64,000 bases of DNA from Derxia lacustris (GTDB lineage: Bacteria > Pseudomonadota > Gammaproteobacteria > Burkholderiales > Burkholderiaceae_E): the NCBI RefSeq assembly GCF_002105195.1, contig NZ_MUHU01000050.1:154157-218156 (forward strand), read 5' to 3'. The notes beneath the pieces are model-generated. The model had not been told where the DNA came from. It made no database searches and saw only the letters and a list, made by a program, of their open reading frames with translations. Of this stretch, positions 28,021 through 36,267 are shown piece by piece (position 1 is the first letter of the stretch; each line of letters starts with the position of its first letter). The translations under genes were made by a program, and so were the position numbers.

Positions 28021-31000
28021 TCAGCGCGGCGGCTTCGGCGCTTCGTCGTCGTCGATCTCGTAGATCTGGCCGTTGACCTCGATGCGCGACACCGAGGCCG
28101 AATAGCCGCGCACGTTCTTGAACAGCAGGTTGGCGTCGAGCCGCGGAATGCGCAGCGCCGGGCCTTGCGCATCGAGATCGGCCGGCGTGCGCACGGCGGC
28201 TTGGCGGGCGTCGGCGGTCTGCTGCGCGCCGAGGGCGGCGGCGGTGCTGGCGCGGGCGGCGGCGGCCTGGGCGGCTGCGTCGGCGGCGGCGCGGGCTGCG
28301 GCTTCTGCGGCGGCGCGCGCGGCTGCATCGGCGGCGGCACGGGCGGCGGCTTCGGCCGCTGCCTGCGCTGCGGCTTCGGCAGCTAGACGGGCGGCTTCCG
28401 CGGCGGCGAGACGCGCGGCTTCCTCGGCCGCGAGGCGGGCGGCCTCCTCGCGCGCCAGCCGGGCCGCTTCCTCGGCGGCGAGCCGGGCGGCTTCTTCGGC
28501 CGCCACGTCGCGATAGCTGCTGTTGACGACGCTGCCCGGACCTTCGCCCACAAGCTTGCCGACCGCGCCGCTGGCGAGATGGACCGAGCCCGTGGCGCTG
28601 GAGTCGATGACGGCACCGCCGTTGTAGCCGACGAGTCCGCCGCCCACGCCTTGTGATGTCACATCGCCGCTGGCCGTGACTCCGCGCACTTCGCCGGATG
28701 TGTCTTCGGTGTCGTTGCCGGTCTGGACGAAATTGCTGCCGACCGCGCCGCCCGCATTGTTCTTTGCGGTGACATTGGCCGTCGTGCTGGCGCGGTCGAT
28801 GATTCCGTAGTTCTGCCCGGCGATGCCGCCAGCATCGTTGCCGGTGGCCACCACAGTCACGGTCTGCCCGTCTGACCTCCCGACAGTCACATTGGTCAAG
28901 ACGCCGCCGTTGGCGCCGACAAACCCGCCCACCGTCGAATCGCCAGTCACGTTGCCGGACGCCGACGAGTTGCTGATGTTGCCCCCGGCGTTGTTGCCGG
29001 CGAAGCCGCCGACCCAGCCGGCATTGCCGCTGGCGTAGACGTTCCCGCTTGCATGCGAGCCGGTGATGGTGCCGAAGGCGTTGTTGCCGACCAGCCCGCC
29101 TACATAGTCGAAGGCGTACTTCGACAGCACGGTCACATTGCTTGTGCTGTAGCTGTCGCTGATCGGAACTTCTGAGTTCTTGCCTACGAGGCCGCCAGCA
29201 TTGTTTCCGATGGTCGACGTAAGGTTCCAGTAGATGGTGACCGGGCCCGTGGAGTAGCTCGACTCGATCCGGGTCTTGTAGTCGGGGGTATCCCAGCCGG
29301 TATCGTCCGCGCCTATCAGGCCGCCGACGTTATAGCCATTGGTGACGGTGACTGCGCCGCTGGCCCAGGTGCGTACAAGGCTGGTGCTCGATCCATATCC
29401 GACCAAGCCGCCAATGAATGCAATGGGCGTGTCGCCGCCAGTGGCTGTTACGGCACCGGTTGCATACGAGTCGGTGATGTTTCCGATGCTGCTTCCCACC
29501 AGACCACCGGCGCTGCCGCCGCTGGTGTTGGTGGTGAGCGTCACGCTCCCGGTCGCGTGACTGCCGACAATGCTGGTGTAAGGCCCTTGCGAGCCGACCA
29601 GTCCGCCGACAGTGTCGCTGCCGCTCACGGTCACGTCGGCCGAACTGTCGGCGATGAAGCCGTCGGACCTCAGAACAAGGCCGGCGGCACTCAATTTGCC
29701 GCTCGCTTCGCCGCTGGCGTGCGCATTGCTGACCAAGCCGGAGTTCTGGGCCAGGAGCGTCGCCGCGCTGCCCTGCGATGAACTGACCTTGGCGTCAACC
29801 AGTGCGATGTCGCGCACCACGCTGAGCGGTTCGTCGTACATGCCCCAGCCGACCTGGGCGATGAGGGCGACGGCAGCGTCCTGCTTGTCGGTACCGATCC
29901 TCAGCCCGGAAATCGTGTGCCCGAGCCCGGCCAGCGTGCCGACGAGCGTGCCGGCCAGAACCGAATCGCTCCAGGTCCGCCCCGACGCATCGATGTCGTT
30001 GGCGAGCGCGAAATTGCCGGTCGCCGTCAGGTCGGGCGCGACCGTCGCCGCCAGCTCGTCGAGGTTGTGGATCAGCGTGTACGGCGCGCCGTCGATGCTC
30101 AGCGCCGCATGCGCGCCGGGCAGCGCGATGGCTGCACCCTTGCTCATGTCGATGCCGTAGCCGCTGCCCGCATCGATGCTCAGGCTGGCCGCATCGCCGC
30201 TCGCGCCGAGCGGCGCCGCAAAGGCCACCGCGCCGCTCGCGCGCAGCCCCAGCGCCGTGTCGGCCGACCAGGCGACCGCATCGTTCAGCGCCAGATCGCC
30301 GGCCGTCGCGTCGAGCGCGATGTTGTTGCTGGCCAGCAGCCGGCCCAGCGTCGCGCCGGTGACCGTGCCGCCGCTGCCGACGGTCACGCTGTCGGCCGCA
30401 AGCGTCCAGCTGCCGGTCGCGCCCGCATCGGCATGTGTGCTGACGATGGCGCTGTCCGTCACCGTCACCGTCTTGCCGCTGGTGGCGATGCTGCCGCCGG
30501 CGCCGCTCGCGGCGCTGGCCAGCAGACTGCCGCCCACGGTCACCGCGCCGCCCGGCGCGCTCAGCTCGATGCTGCCGCGCAGCTCGTCGAGGCTGCGCGC
30601 CTGGAGCACGCCGCTGTTGTTGACCTGACCGGCCAGCAGCGCATCGGCTGCGCCGGCGGTCAGCACGATGCGTCCGCCGTCGGCCTGGATCGCGCCGCCG
30701 TTCTCGACCAGCGCCGCCAGCACGCCGGCGTCCACGCTCAGGCCGAGCAGGCTGTCGCCCTCGAAGCGCAGGGTCACGCGCTTGCCGGCCGCCAGCGCCA
30801 CCGTGCCCTGGCTGGCCGCGATGCTGCCGGTGTTGCTCACATTGGCGCCGATCAGCGCCACATAGCCGCCGCTGGCCGCAGCGAGGCTGCCGGCATTGCT
30901 CACGCTGGCCCCCGAGCTGCCGCCGAAGCTGCGGCTGCCGGCGGCAAAGTCGGCCGGCAGCAGATCGAGCGTGCTGGCCACCAGACCGGCGGTGTTCACG

Positions 31001-31473
31001 CTCGCGCCCTGGCCAAACAGCACGCCATTGGCATTGACCAGAAACACCTGGCCATTGGCCGTGAGGCTGCCGTCGATGACGCTCTTTTCATTGCCGACCA
31101 CGCGGTTGAGCGCGATGGCGCTGGCGCTCGGCTGGTGGAACACCACCGCATTGCCGGCGCCGATGTTGAAGCTCTGCCAGTCGATGCCGAGCCTGGCGCT
31201 GCTCTGTTCGATGACCACGGTTTTGGCGTCGCCGCCGATGGACGCGCTGCCCACGGTGACGCTGCCGCCGCTGGGCAGGCCGCCGGCCCGGGCAGCGGCC
31301 ATGCCGCCGAGCGCGGCGGCCAGCGCCATGCAGAGGGTGCGCAGCACCGGAGCTCCGCGCGGGCGCAGTGCGCCGGGTCGTCCGTGCCGCAGGCTGCCGG
31401 CCGCAGCCGATTCGCTGCGCTCCCGGGTCTTGACCGCCGGTTGCGCAAGCTTTCGCCAGCTATTTCGATTCAT
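28021..31473 (-). CDS. Two-partner secretion exoprotein (TpsA) with GLUG repeats and Ala/Glu-rich tail
   Basis: The 1,150-residue exoprotein starts with MNRNSWRKL and an extended signal region ending near AAARAG. A filamentous-haemagglutinin TPS domain follows (about residues 65-300), including VVIEQSSARLGIDWQSFNI, FLVNANGVLFGQGASVNTAGLVAS. The central part is repetitive, with many GGLVG-type GLUG motifs in a beta-helix-like context. Residues about 990-1080 are an alanine/glutamate repeat of the AAEEAARLA type, probably a coiled coil. The tail then contains IPRLDANLLFKNVRG. A GGGGAG ribosome site precedes the ATG, 23 bp after the ModA-like gene stop. Secretion by the adjacent TpsB is likely. 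Ligand or target is unknown. Confidence 0.9.
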   Translation of the reverse strand: MNRNSWRKLAQPAVKTRERSESAAAGSLRHGRPGALRPRGAPVLRTLCMALAAALGGMAAARAGGLPSGGSVTVGSASIGGDAKTVVIEQSSARLGIDWQSFNIGAGNAVVFHQPSASAIALNRVVGNEKSVIDGSLTANGQVFLVNANGVLFGQGASVNTAGLVASTLDLLPADFAAGSRSFGGSSGASVSNAGSLAAASGGYVALIGANVSNTGSIAASQGTVALAAGKRVTLRFEGDSLLGLSVDAGVLAALVENGGAIQADGGRIVLTAGAADALLAGQVNNSGVLQARSLDELRGSIELSAPGGAVTVGGSLLASAASGAGGSIATSGKTVTVTDSAIVSTHADAGATGSWTLAADSVTVGSGGTVTGATLGRLLASNNIALDATAGDLALNDAVAWSADTALGLRASGAVAFAAPLGASGDAASLSIDAGSGYGIDMSKGAAIALPGAHAALSIDGAPYTLIHNLDELAATVAPDLTATGNFALANDIDASGRTWSDSVLAGTLVGTLAGLGHTISGLRIGTDKQDAAVALIAQVGWGMYDEPLSVVRDIALVDAKVSSSQGSAATLLAQNSGLVSNAHASGEASGKLSAAGLVLRSDGFIADSSADVTVSGSDTVGGLVGSQGPYTSIVGSHATGSVTLTTNTSGGSAGGLVGSSIGNITDSYATGAVTATGGDTPIAFIGGLVGYGSSTSLVRTWASGAVTVTNGYNVGGLIGADDTGWDTPDYKTRIESSYSTGPVTIYWNLTSTIGNNAGGLVGKNSEVPISDSYSTSNVTVLSKYAFDYVGGLVGNNAFGTITGSHASGNVYASGNAGWVGGFAGNNAGGNISNSSASGNVTGDSTVGGFVGANGGVLTNVTVGRSDGQTVTVVATGNDAGGIAGQNYGIIDRASTTANVTAKNNAGGAVGSNFVQTGNDTEDTSGEVRGVTASGDVTSQGVGGGLVGYNGGAVIDSSATGSVHLASGAVGKLVGEGPGSVVNSSYRDVAAEEAARLAAEEAARLAREEAARLAAEEAARLAAAEAARLAAEAAAQAAAEAAARAAADAAARAAAEAAARAAADAAAQAAAARASTAAALGAQQTADARQAAVRTPADLDAQGPALRIPRLDANLLFKNVRGYSASVSRIEVNGQIYEIDDDEAPKPPR
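28240..28505. repeat. Alanine/glutamate coding repeat in tpsA
   Basis: A run of short in-frame repeats encodes units such as EEAARLAA and AEAAARAAA, shifting from Glu/Arg/Leu-rich to Ala-rich towards the C-terminal side of the protein. It looks like a slippage- or recombination-prone spacer helix between the GLUG domain and the C-terminal segment. Confidence 0.8.
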
Positions 31474-31496
31474 GACGAACTCCCCGGCGCGCTGGA

Positions 31497-32351
31497 TCAC
31501 TTCGTATAGCAGTAGCGAAGAATGATTGCGGTCGCGGTCGGCGAGCTCAGGAAGGTGACGAAGCTGTTGCGCAGCGTGGTATCGGCGGCCACGGTATTGG
31601 CCGCGCTGCGCTTGAGCTTGACGCCCGCCTGAAGAATGGAAATGGCGGAATAGGTGTAATGCGAAGTGCCGGTATAGCTTTCGACACCGGTCGCACTGCG
31701 TTGGCAAACCTGGGATTTGGCGACAAAGCCGATCTTGTTGACGCCGTTCTTGACCGCGAGATAGGTGTTGTCGATGTTGTTGTAGACGCTGATGAGCGTG
31801 GGATAGGGATTGCTCGCCGTCGTGACATTGGTGGCGGTCAGGCTGAACGGCGCGACTTTCAAAACACCGTTATAGGAAGCGGTGCCATAGGGCGCGGCGC
31901 TGGTATCGGCCAATGCCACCGTGCCGTAAAGCGTATTGAAATTGGCCGGCAGGCCGGTGCCGATATTGACGCCGGCGGTGTTGGACCACAGCACCGGATA
32001 GCCGGTGGCGTAATTGAAGGCTGCACCGTCATCGACCAGCGGATACGAGGCGACGATGGTGGCCGGCCGGGTGGCATCGGCCGACAGGAAGATGTCGTAG
32101 CTGCTGGGGTTGATCGTCGTGGGGTAGCCGCTGGTGATGGCGCTCAGCAGCGTGCCGCTCGACCCGGACACGAAGGTGATGTTGTTGGTCGCGCCATAGG
32201 CCGTCTTGTAGGCCGTGATGATGTCGGCGAGCGGCGCTGCGAAATTGGCCGCGACCGCGATCTTGATGCTCGCCGCATTTGCACCATTGCAGCCCAGCGC
32301 GGCAATGACCAAGGCGCTTGCGAGCGCCAGTTGCTTCTTCTTGAAATTCAT
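31497..32351 (-). CDS. ModA-like periplasmic substrate-binding protein
   Basis: The 284-residue protein has a signal peptide (cut near GANAA) and the ModA/SBP_bac_11 pattern: SIKIAVAANFAAPLADIITAYKTAYG, the anion-pocket segment VSGSSGTLLSAITSG and YDIFLSADATRPATIV. Molybdate ABC importers normally place modB and modC next to it, but neither is present. Instead it sits 23 bp upstream of tpsA in the same orientation. It could bind molybdate, tungstate or another oxyanion, or could have been adapted for another use with the secreted partner. A box resembling ModE sites lies in its leader. Confidence 0.8.
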   Translation of the reverse strand: MNFKKKQLALASALVIAALGCNGANAASIKIAVAANFAAPLADIITAYKTAYGATNNITFVSGSSGTLLSAITSGYPTTINPSSYDIFLSADATRPATIVASYPLVDDGAAFNYATGYPVLWSNTAGVNIGTGLPANFNTLYGTVALADTSAAPYGTASYNGVLKVAPFSLTATNVTTASNPYPTLISVYNNIDNTYLAVKNGVNKIGFVAKSQVCQRSATGVESYTGTSHYTYSAISILQAGVKLKRSAANTVAADTTLRNSFVTFLSSPTATAIILRYCYTK

Positions 32352-32574
32352 GGGATTTCGCCTTTGGAATTGGCGGTGCGGTCAAATGAACCCGCGCCGC
32401 ATTTGCTGCCGATGTGAAATCAATGTCGCGCCAGATGAATGGAGCGGAAATGCAGGCGACCGGGTCGGCGCCCACCTTGCCGGGATTGACGACGCAATCG
32501 GCCGCAATGCCGGCTGAACAAAGACGCAATCGCCAGTGGCCCCGGCAAGTCGGTCTGGCCGCCTTGACTGATCT

Positions 32575-32598
32575 TTCTATATTGCTTCAGATATAACG
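32575..32598. promoter_or_regulatory. ModE-like palindromic box
   Basis: TTCTATAT, TGCTTCAG and ATATAACG occupy 8-8-8 positions. The right arm equals the half-site of the described ModE operator of Escherichia coli modA and the left keeps TATAT; the arrangement of two octamers 8 bp apart also agrees. It is about 225 bp upstream of the ModA-like start. This is recognised by eye from memory of the published consensus, without a matrix search. Confidence 0.45.
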
Positions 32599-32819
32599 TA
32601 ATGCAACGGCCATGCCATGAAGTCAGACAATCGGGCAGAGCGCGATCCTTGCGCTGTTGCGGCGGCGGGTGCCGGGCTGAACGGTTACATTGCGGAGAGG
32701 AACGGAGCGATGAGGCGAGAAGTGCGGGCCAGCTGCCGCGTTGCGTTATGTATGCAAGGCTACAAAAGCAACAAATCAGCCATTGCGGCTGCCTTGCAAA
32801 ATATAGGAATGGGTATTGC

Positions 32820-32848
32820 GGAATCGATGTCAGGCATCGATCCGTTTT
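32820..32848 (+). terminator. Hairpin followed by TTTT (orphan terminator-like signal)
   Basis: ATCGATG (32823-32829) and CATCGAT (32835-32841) pair perfectly, extended by GG/CC with a bulge, and are followed by G-TTTT on the plus strand. No plus-strand gene ends here. It could end a short transcript starting near the TTGACT/ModE-like region 230 bp upstream, or be unrelated. Confidence 0.4.
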
Positions 32849-32929
32849 AGTACGCGAAGCGATGAGCGCTCCGCGCCGGACGACGGCGGCGACCAGCTCA
32901 GAGATGGGGAGCGGAGATCGGCTGCGCGA

Positions 32930-35900
32930 CTAGCCGGGGAGCGGCTCCAGCGCCAATTCGCCGAAGTCGCGGATCGAAAGGTCGCCGGAGGCATTCAGCA
33001 TGTTCTGAGCGATGCCGCGCTTCCACTCCAGCAAGCCGTGCAACACCTCGTCGAAGGACTTGAAGCCGGTGCCGGTGACGCTTGGGTAGTAGACCGTCAC
33101 ATCGCGTTGCTGGCCGATTCGGTAGGCACGGTCGGTGGCCTGGTCTTCCTTGGCCGGATTCCATGTGCGCGTGAAGTGCACGACATGATTGGCCTGCTGG
33201 ATGTTGACCCCGAAGCCCACCGCCAGCGGCGACAGGATGATGACGTTGAAGCCGGTCGCACGCTGGAACCGATCGATCAGCTTCTGGCGGCTGTTTTCCA
33301 CATCGAGCGAGGCCGAGGTGGCACCGTTGACCACATGGGCGTCGAGCTGGAAGCGCTCGCGCAGCACCCGCTGCAACAGGGTTTGCAGATCGAGGAATTC
33401 GCAGAAAACGATTACCTTCTCGCCCGGCCCGTCGACCGAGCGCTGGCGCAGTTGCTCCAGCAGCTCGACCAGCCAGCGCAGCTTGGGCGAGTCGTCCAGC
33501 AGCTGGGCGAGCGGCATGCGCAATGCGCTGTCGGGCTCCTGCCAGTACGGATCGGAGCAGATGCGGCGGATGCTGTGCAGCGTCTGGAGCTGGGCTGCGG
33601 GGTCGCTGTCCTTCTGGCGCTTGAGCGTTTCGAGTGCGGCCCAGTACATCGTCAGCTGGCGTTGCGACATCGGCAGCGCGCGGCAGGCATCGTCGACCAG
33701 CTTGCGCGGCAGGATCTTGCTGGCCACTTCCTGCTTGGTGCGGCGCAGGGTCTGCGGCTCGATCAGGTCGCGCAGTTCGCGCACGCGGGCCTGCTGTTCT
33801 TCGGTGCTGGCCTCGATCGGCTGGCGATAGCTGCGGCTGAAATGGCTCAGCGCGCCGAGCAGCCCGGGCTGGATGAAGTCGAACAGGCACCACAGGTCGG
33901 CCAGCGAGTTCTCCACCGGCGTGCCGGTGCAGGCCACGCGGAACCGCACTTTCTGCTTCTTGGCGGTACGCGTGACCATCGCGCCGGGGTTCTTGATCTT
34001 CTGGGCCTCGTCGCAAACCATGATCGACCAGGGCTGGAGCGCCAGCGTGAATTCCAGGTCGCGCAGGGTTTCGTAGGTGGTCAGCACCACGCGCGCATTG
34101 CCGATCCAGCCCTTGCGCAACAGCTTGCCGACCTGCTGGTCGGCCAGTTCGGCATCGAGCTCGCGCTGCGGCACGCGCAACTCGCGCAGCGTCGCGCCGT
34201 AGAGCGTCAGCAGCGGCAGGGCGCCTGGCTGGAAGAACTTGTCGATTTCGGCGCGCCAGTTTTCGAGCAGTGCGAGCGGTGCCACCACCAGCACCGGGTC
34301 GAGCCCGGGTTCGCGCTCGATGCACCAGGCCATGAAGCTGAGCAGTTGCAGCGTCTTGCCCAGCCCCATGTCGTCGGCCAGCAGGGCGCCACGGCAGGCC
34401 TGCGGCGAGTGGCGCCAGAGCTGCTGCAACCAGGCGATGCCGTGGCGCTGATGCGGCTTGATCTCGATTTCGGGGCGCAGCGCTGCCGGCAGTTCGGGCA
34501 CGGCGTCGGGCCCGACGGCCAGCAGCGTGCTGCGCTGCTCGGCATGCTCGACCTGATCGATGTTGGGCTTGACGATCAGCCGGGTGCGCGCCTGGGGATC
34601 GGGCTCGGGCGGTTCGGGCTCGAAGCGGGCGTCGTCGACCTCCCGGCGCGCCCGGGCGAGGCTGTCGACGGCACGCTGGGCAGCGTCGAGCGGAATGGGG
34701 AAGGGCGCGCCGGGCAGCTGAACTTCGCTGGCGCCGGCGGCGCGTGCTGCCGCCACGGCACGAGCGGCGGCGTCGATGTCGTCGGGCTCGAAGCTCACGA
34801 AACCGGTCTGGCCGCCGGCCGGCGAGCGCAGCGTGATGCGGTACATCACGTTGTGCGCAAACCAGTCGAGCTCGACCGCCTTTCTGGCCACCACCGGCAC
34901 GGCATAGGGCTGTTCGACGCCGATCTCGGCGATCCGGTCGGAGTAGTGCGACAGGTCGAACAATTCGGCAGCCGACCAGGCCGGCGCCGCGCGCCACTCG
35001 GCTGCCCAGGCGCGCAGCTCGCGCAGCTGATCGGCGGTCTCGGCGACGATTTCCAGGTCGTTGCCCTGCCAGCCGCAGCACTGGTGGCCGGCATCGATGC
35101 GCGCTGCCAGCCGATCGCAGAAGCGCCCGAGTTCGGCCGCATCGGCAAACGGAAGCTCCTCGACGCTGGATGCGTCGCCGAGCAGCGATTCGACCCGCAG
35201 CAGCACGCCGGCGATGCCGCCCTGGGCATCGCGTTGCAGCAGCGGTGCAAACCGTTGCAGCGCCAGCCCGGACTGGGTCAGCTGTTCCTCGATCTGGGCC
35301 TGATCGAGCGCTTCGGCCGCAGCCGGGCCGAGCACCGCGCCGGGATTGCGCATGAAGGCTTCGGCACGCGCGCCCACCACGCGCCGGCCCGGCATGCGCT
35401 TGATTTCTTCCAGCACTCGCCTGACTGGCGCATCGAGCACCACCTTGGTCATCGAGTTGCCCGCCGGCACGTTGTAGACATCCTGCGTCGGCATGCGGTC
35501 GAACTGTTCCAGCCAGCCCGGCGGCGCATTGTCGAAGCCGGGCACCACTTCGATGACCTTGTCGTCGCCGACCCGGCGCGCATTGAGATCGAGCCGCAGC
35601 TTGTCGGGCGTCAGCACCACCGTCTTGTCGAGGTAGTCCGACATCGGCGCATGCGATGCCACCGCCCAGCGCCGCAGCTGGCCCCAAGCGCGCTCGTTGG
35701 CGGCCGGGCTGCGCTCGGCGGCCGGCGTGGCGTGGAACTGGCGCAGCTGCTGGAGCAGCGCCCAGACCGGCTGCGCCAGCAGCCGCTTGCTGCCGTCGAT
35801 CTCGGCCACCGCGCCGGCGAGTTGCGGCGACTGGCGCAGTGGCAGTCCCGCGCCGTCGACCCAGCGCTCGATCGCCACCACAAAGTCGGCATCGCCGAGC

Positions 35901-36259
35901 GAGCCGCGCGACACCAGCTCGGGCCGATGCCCGGACAGCGGCGGAATGCCCAGGCGCGGCGCCGCATCGGCATGGACCGGATCGGCCAGCAGGGCATAGA
36001 CGTTCTTCCACGGCAGCAAGAAGTGGCTGCCGTGCAGCTCGCCGCAATTGTCGAGAAACAGCTGGCCCAGTCGCGCACCCAGCTGGGCCGCGCCGGGCTG
36101 GGCAAATGGCTCGGCCAGCCAGCGCTCGGCGTCGACGCCCGGCAAGCGGTAGCGAATGCCGTCGTCGGCGAATTGCAGATCGACCGCCGGCGCAATGCCC
36201 GGCGCCGGCACCGGGGCTGCCGGCGCGGGCGCGATGCGGGAGAACAGTTTCTTGAACAT
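32930..36259 (-). CDS. zorD: Zorya type I ZorD, SNF2-family helicase/nuclease-type effector
   Basis: The 1,109-residue protein has an unknown N-terminal half and a C-terminal SNF2 helicase. Walker A is DDMGLGKT (629-636), the DEAQ box is at 750-753, TGTPVENSLADLW and the helicase C motifs VIVFCEFLD, LSPLAVGFGVNIQQANHVVHF and QATDRAYRIGQ follow. In Zorya, ZorD degrades phage DNA after the ZorAB motor senses infection; that role comes from published work on related systems. It is the last gene of zorA-zorB-zorC-zorD and begins 8 bp after the zorC stop. Length agrees with type I ZorD (near 1,080 residues). Confidence 0.93.
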   Translation of the reverse strand: MFKKLFSRIAPAPAAPVPAPGIAPAVDLQFADDGIRYRLPGVDAERWLAEPFAQPGAAQLGARLGQLFLDNCGELHGSHFLLPWKNVYALLADPVHADAAPRLGIPPLSGHRPELVSRGSLGDADFVVAIERWVDGAGLPLRQSPQLAGAVAEIDGSKRLLAQPVWALLQQLRQFHATPAAERSPAANERAWGQLRRWAVASHAPMSDYLDKTVVLTPDKLRLDLNARRVGDDKVIEVVPGFDNAPPGWLEQFDRMPTQDVYNVPAGNSMTKVVLDAPVRRVLEEIKRMPGRRVVGARAEAFMRNPGAVLGPAAAEALDQAQIEEQLTQSGLALQRFAPLLQRDAQGGIAGVLLRVESLLGDASSVEELPFADAAELGRFCDRLAARIDAGHQCCGWQGNDLEIVAETADQLRELRAWAAEWRAAPAWSAAELFDLSHYSDRIAEIGVEQPYAVPVVARKAVELDWFAHNVMYRITLRSPAGGQTGFVSFEPDDIDAAARAVAAARAAGASEVQLPGAPFPIPLDAAQRAVDSLARARREVDDARFEPEPPEPDPQARTRLIVKPNIDQVEHAEQRSTLLAVGPDAVPELPAALRPEIEIKPHQRHGIAWLQQLWRHSPQACRGALLADDMGLGKTLQLLSFMAWCIEREPGLDPVLVVAPLALLENWRAEIDKFFQPGALPLLTLYGATLRELRVPQRELDAELADQQVGKLLRKGWIGNARVVLTTYETLRDLEFTLALQPWSIMVCDEAQKIKNPGAMVTRTAKKQKVRFRVACTGTPVENSLADLWCLFDFIQPGLLGALSHFSRSYRQPIEASTEEQQARVRELRDLIEPQTLRRTKQEVASKILPRKLVDDACRALPMSQRQLTMYWAALETLKRQKDSDPAAQLQTLHSIRRICSDPYWQEPDSALRMPLAQLLDDSPKLRWLVELLEQLRQRSVDGPGEKVIVFCEFLDLQTLLQRVLRERFQLDAHVVNGATSASLDVENSRQKLIDRFQRATGFNVIILSPLAVGFGVNIQQANHVVHFTRTWNPAKEDQATDRAYRIGQQRDVTVYYPSVTGTGFKSFDEVLHGLLEWKRGIAQNMLNASGDLSIRDFGELALEPLPG

Positions 36260-36267
36260 GCTGCGAT

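Larger units (their letters stand above)
32352..32929. other. Intergenic leader between the ModA-like operon and Zorya
   Basis: No convincing gene was found in these 578 bp. It holds a ModE-like palindrome (32575-32598), a TTGACT hexamer at 32564, a perfect hairpin before TTTT (32820-32848) and a doubtful 77-residue plus-strand frame (32617-32850). The region is visibly less GC-rich than its neighbours. Confidence 0.6.

Noticed and set aside
32617..32850. 77-codon frame with ATG at 32617.
   Set aside because: No ribosome site, no similarity and an improbable end inside a hairpin. It is kept only as part of a possible small-RNA unit.
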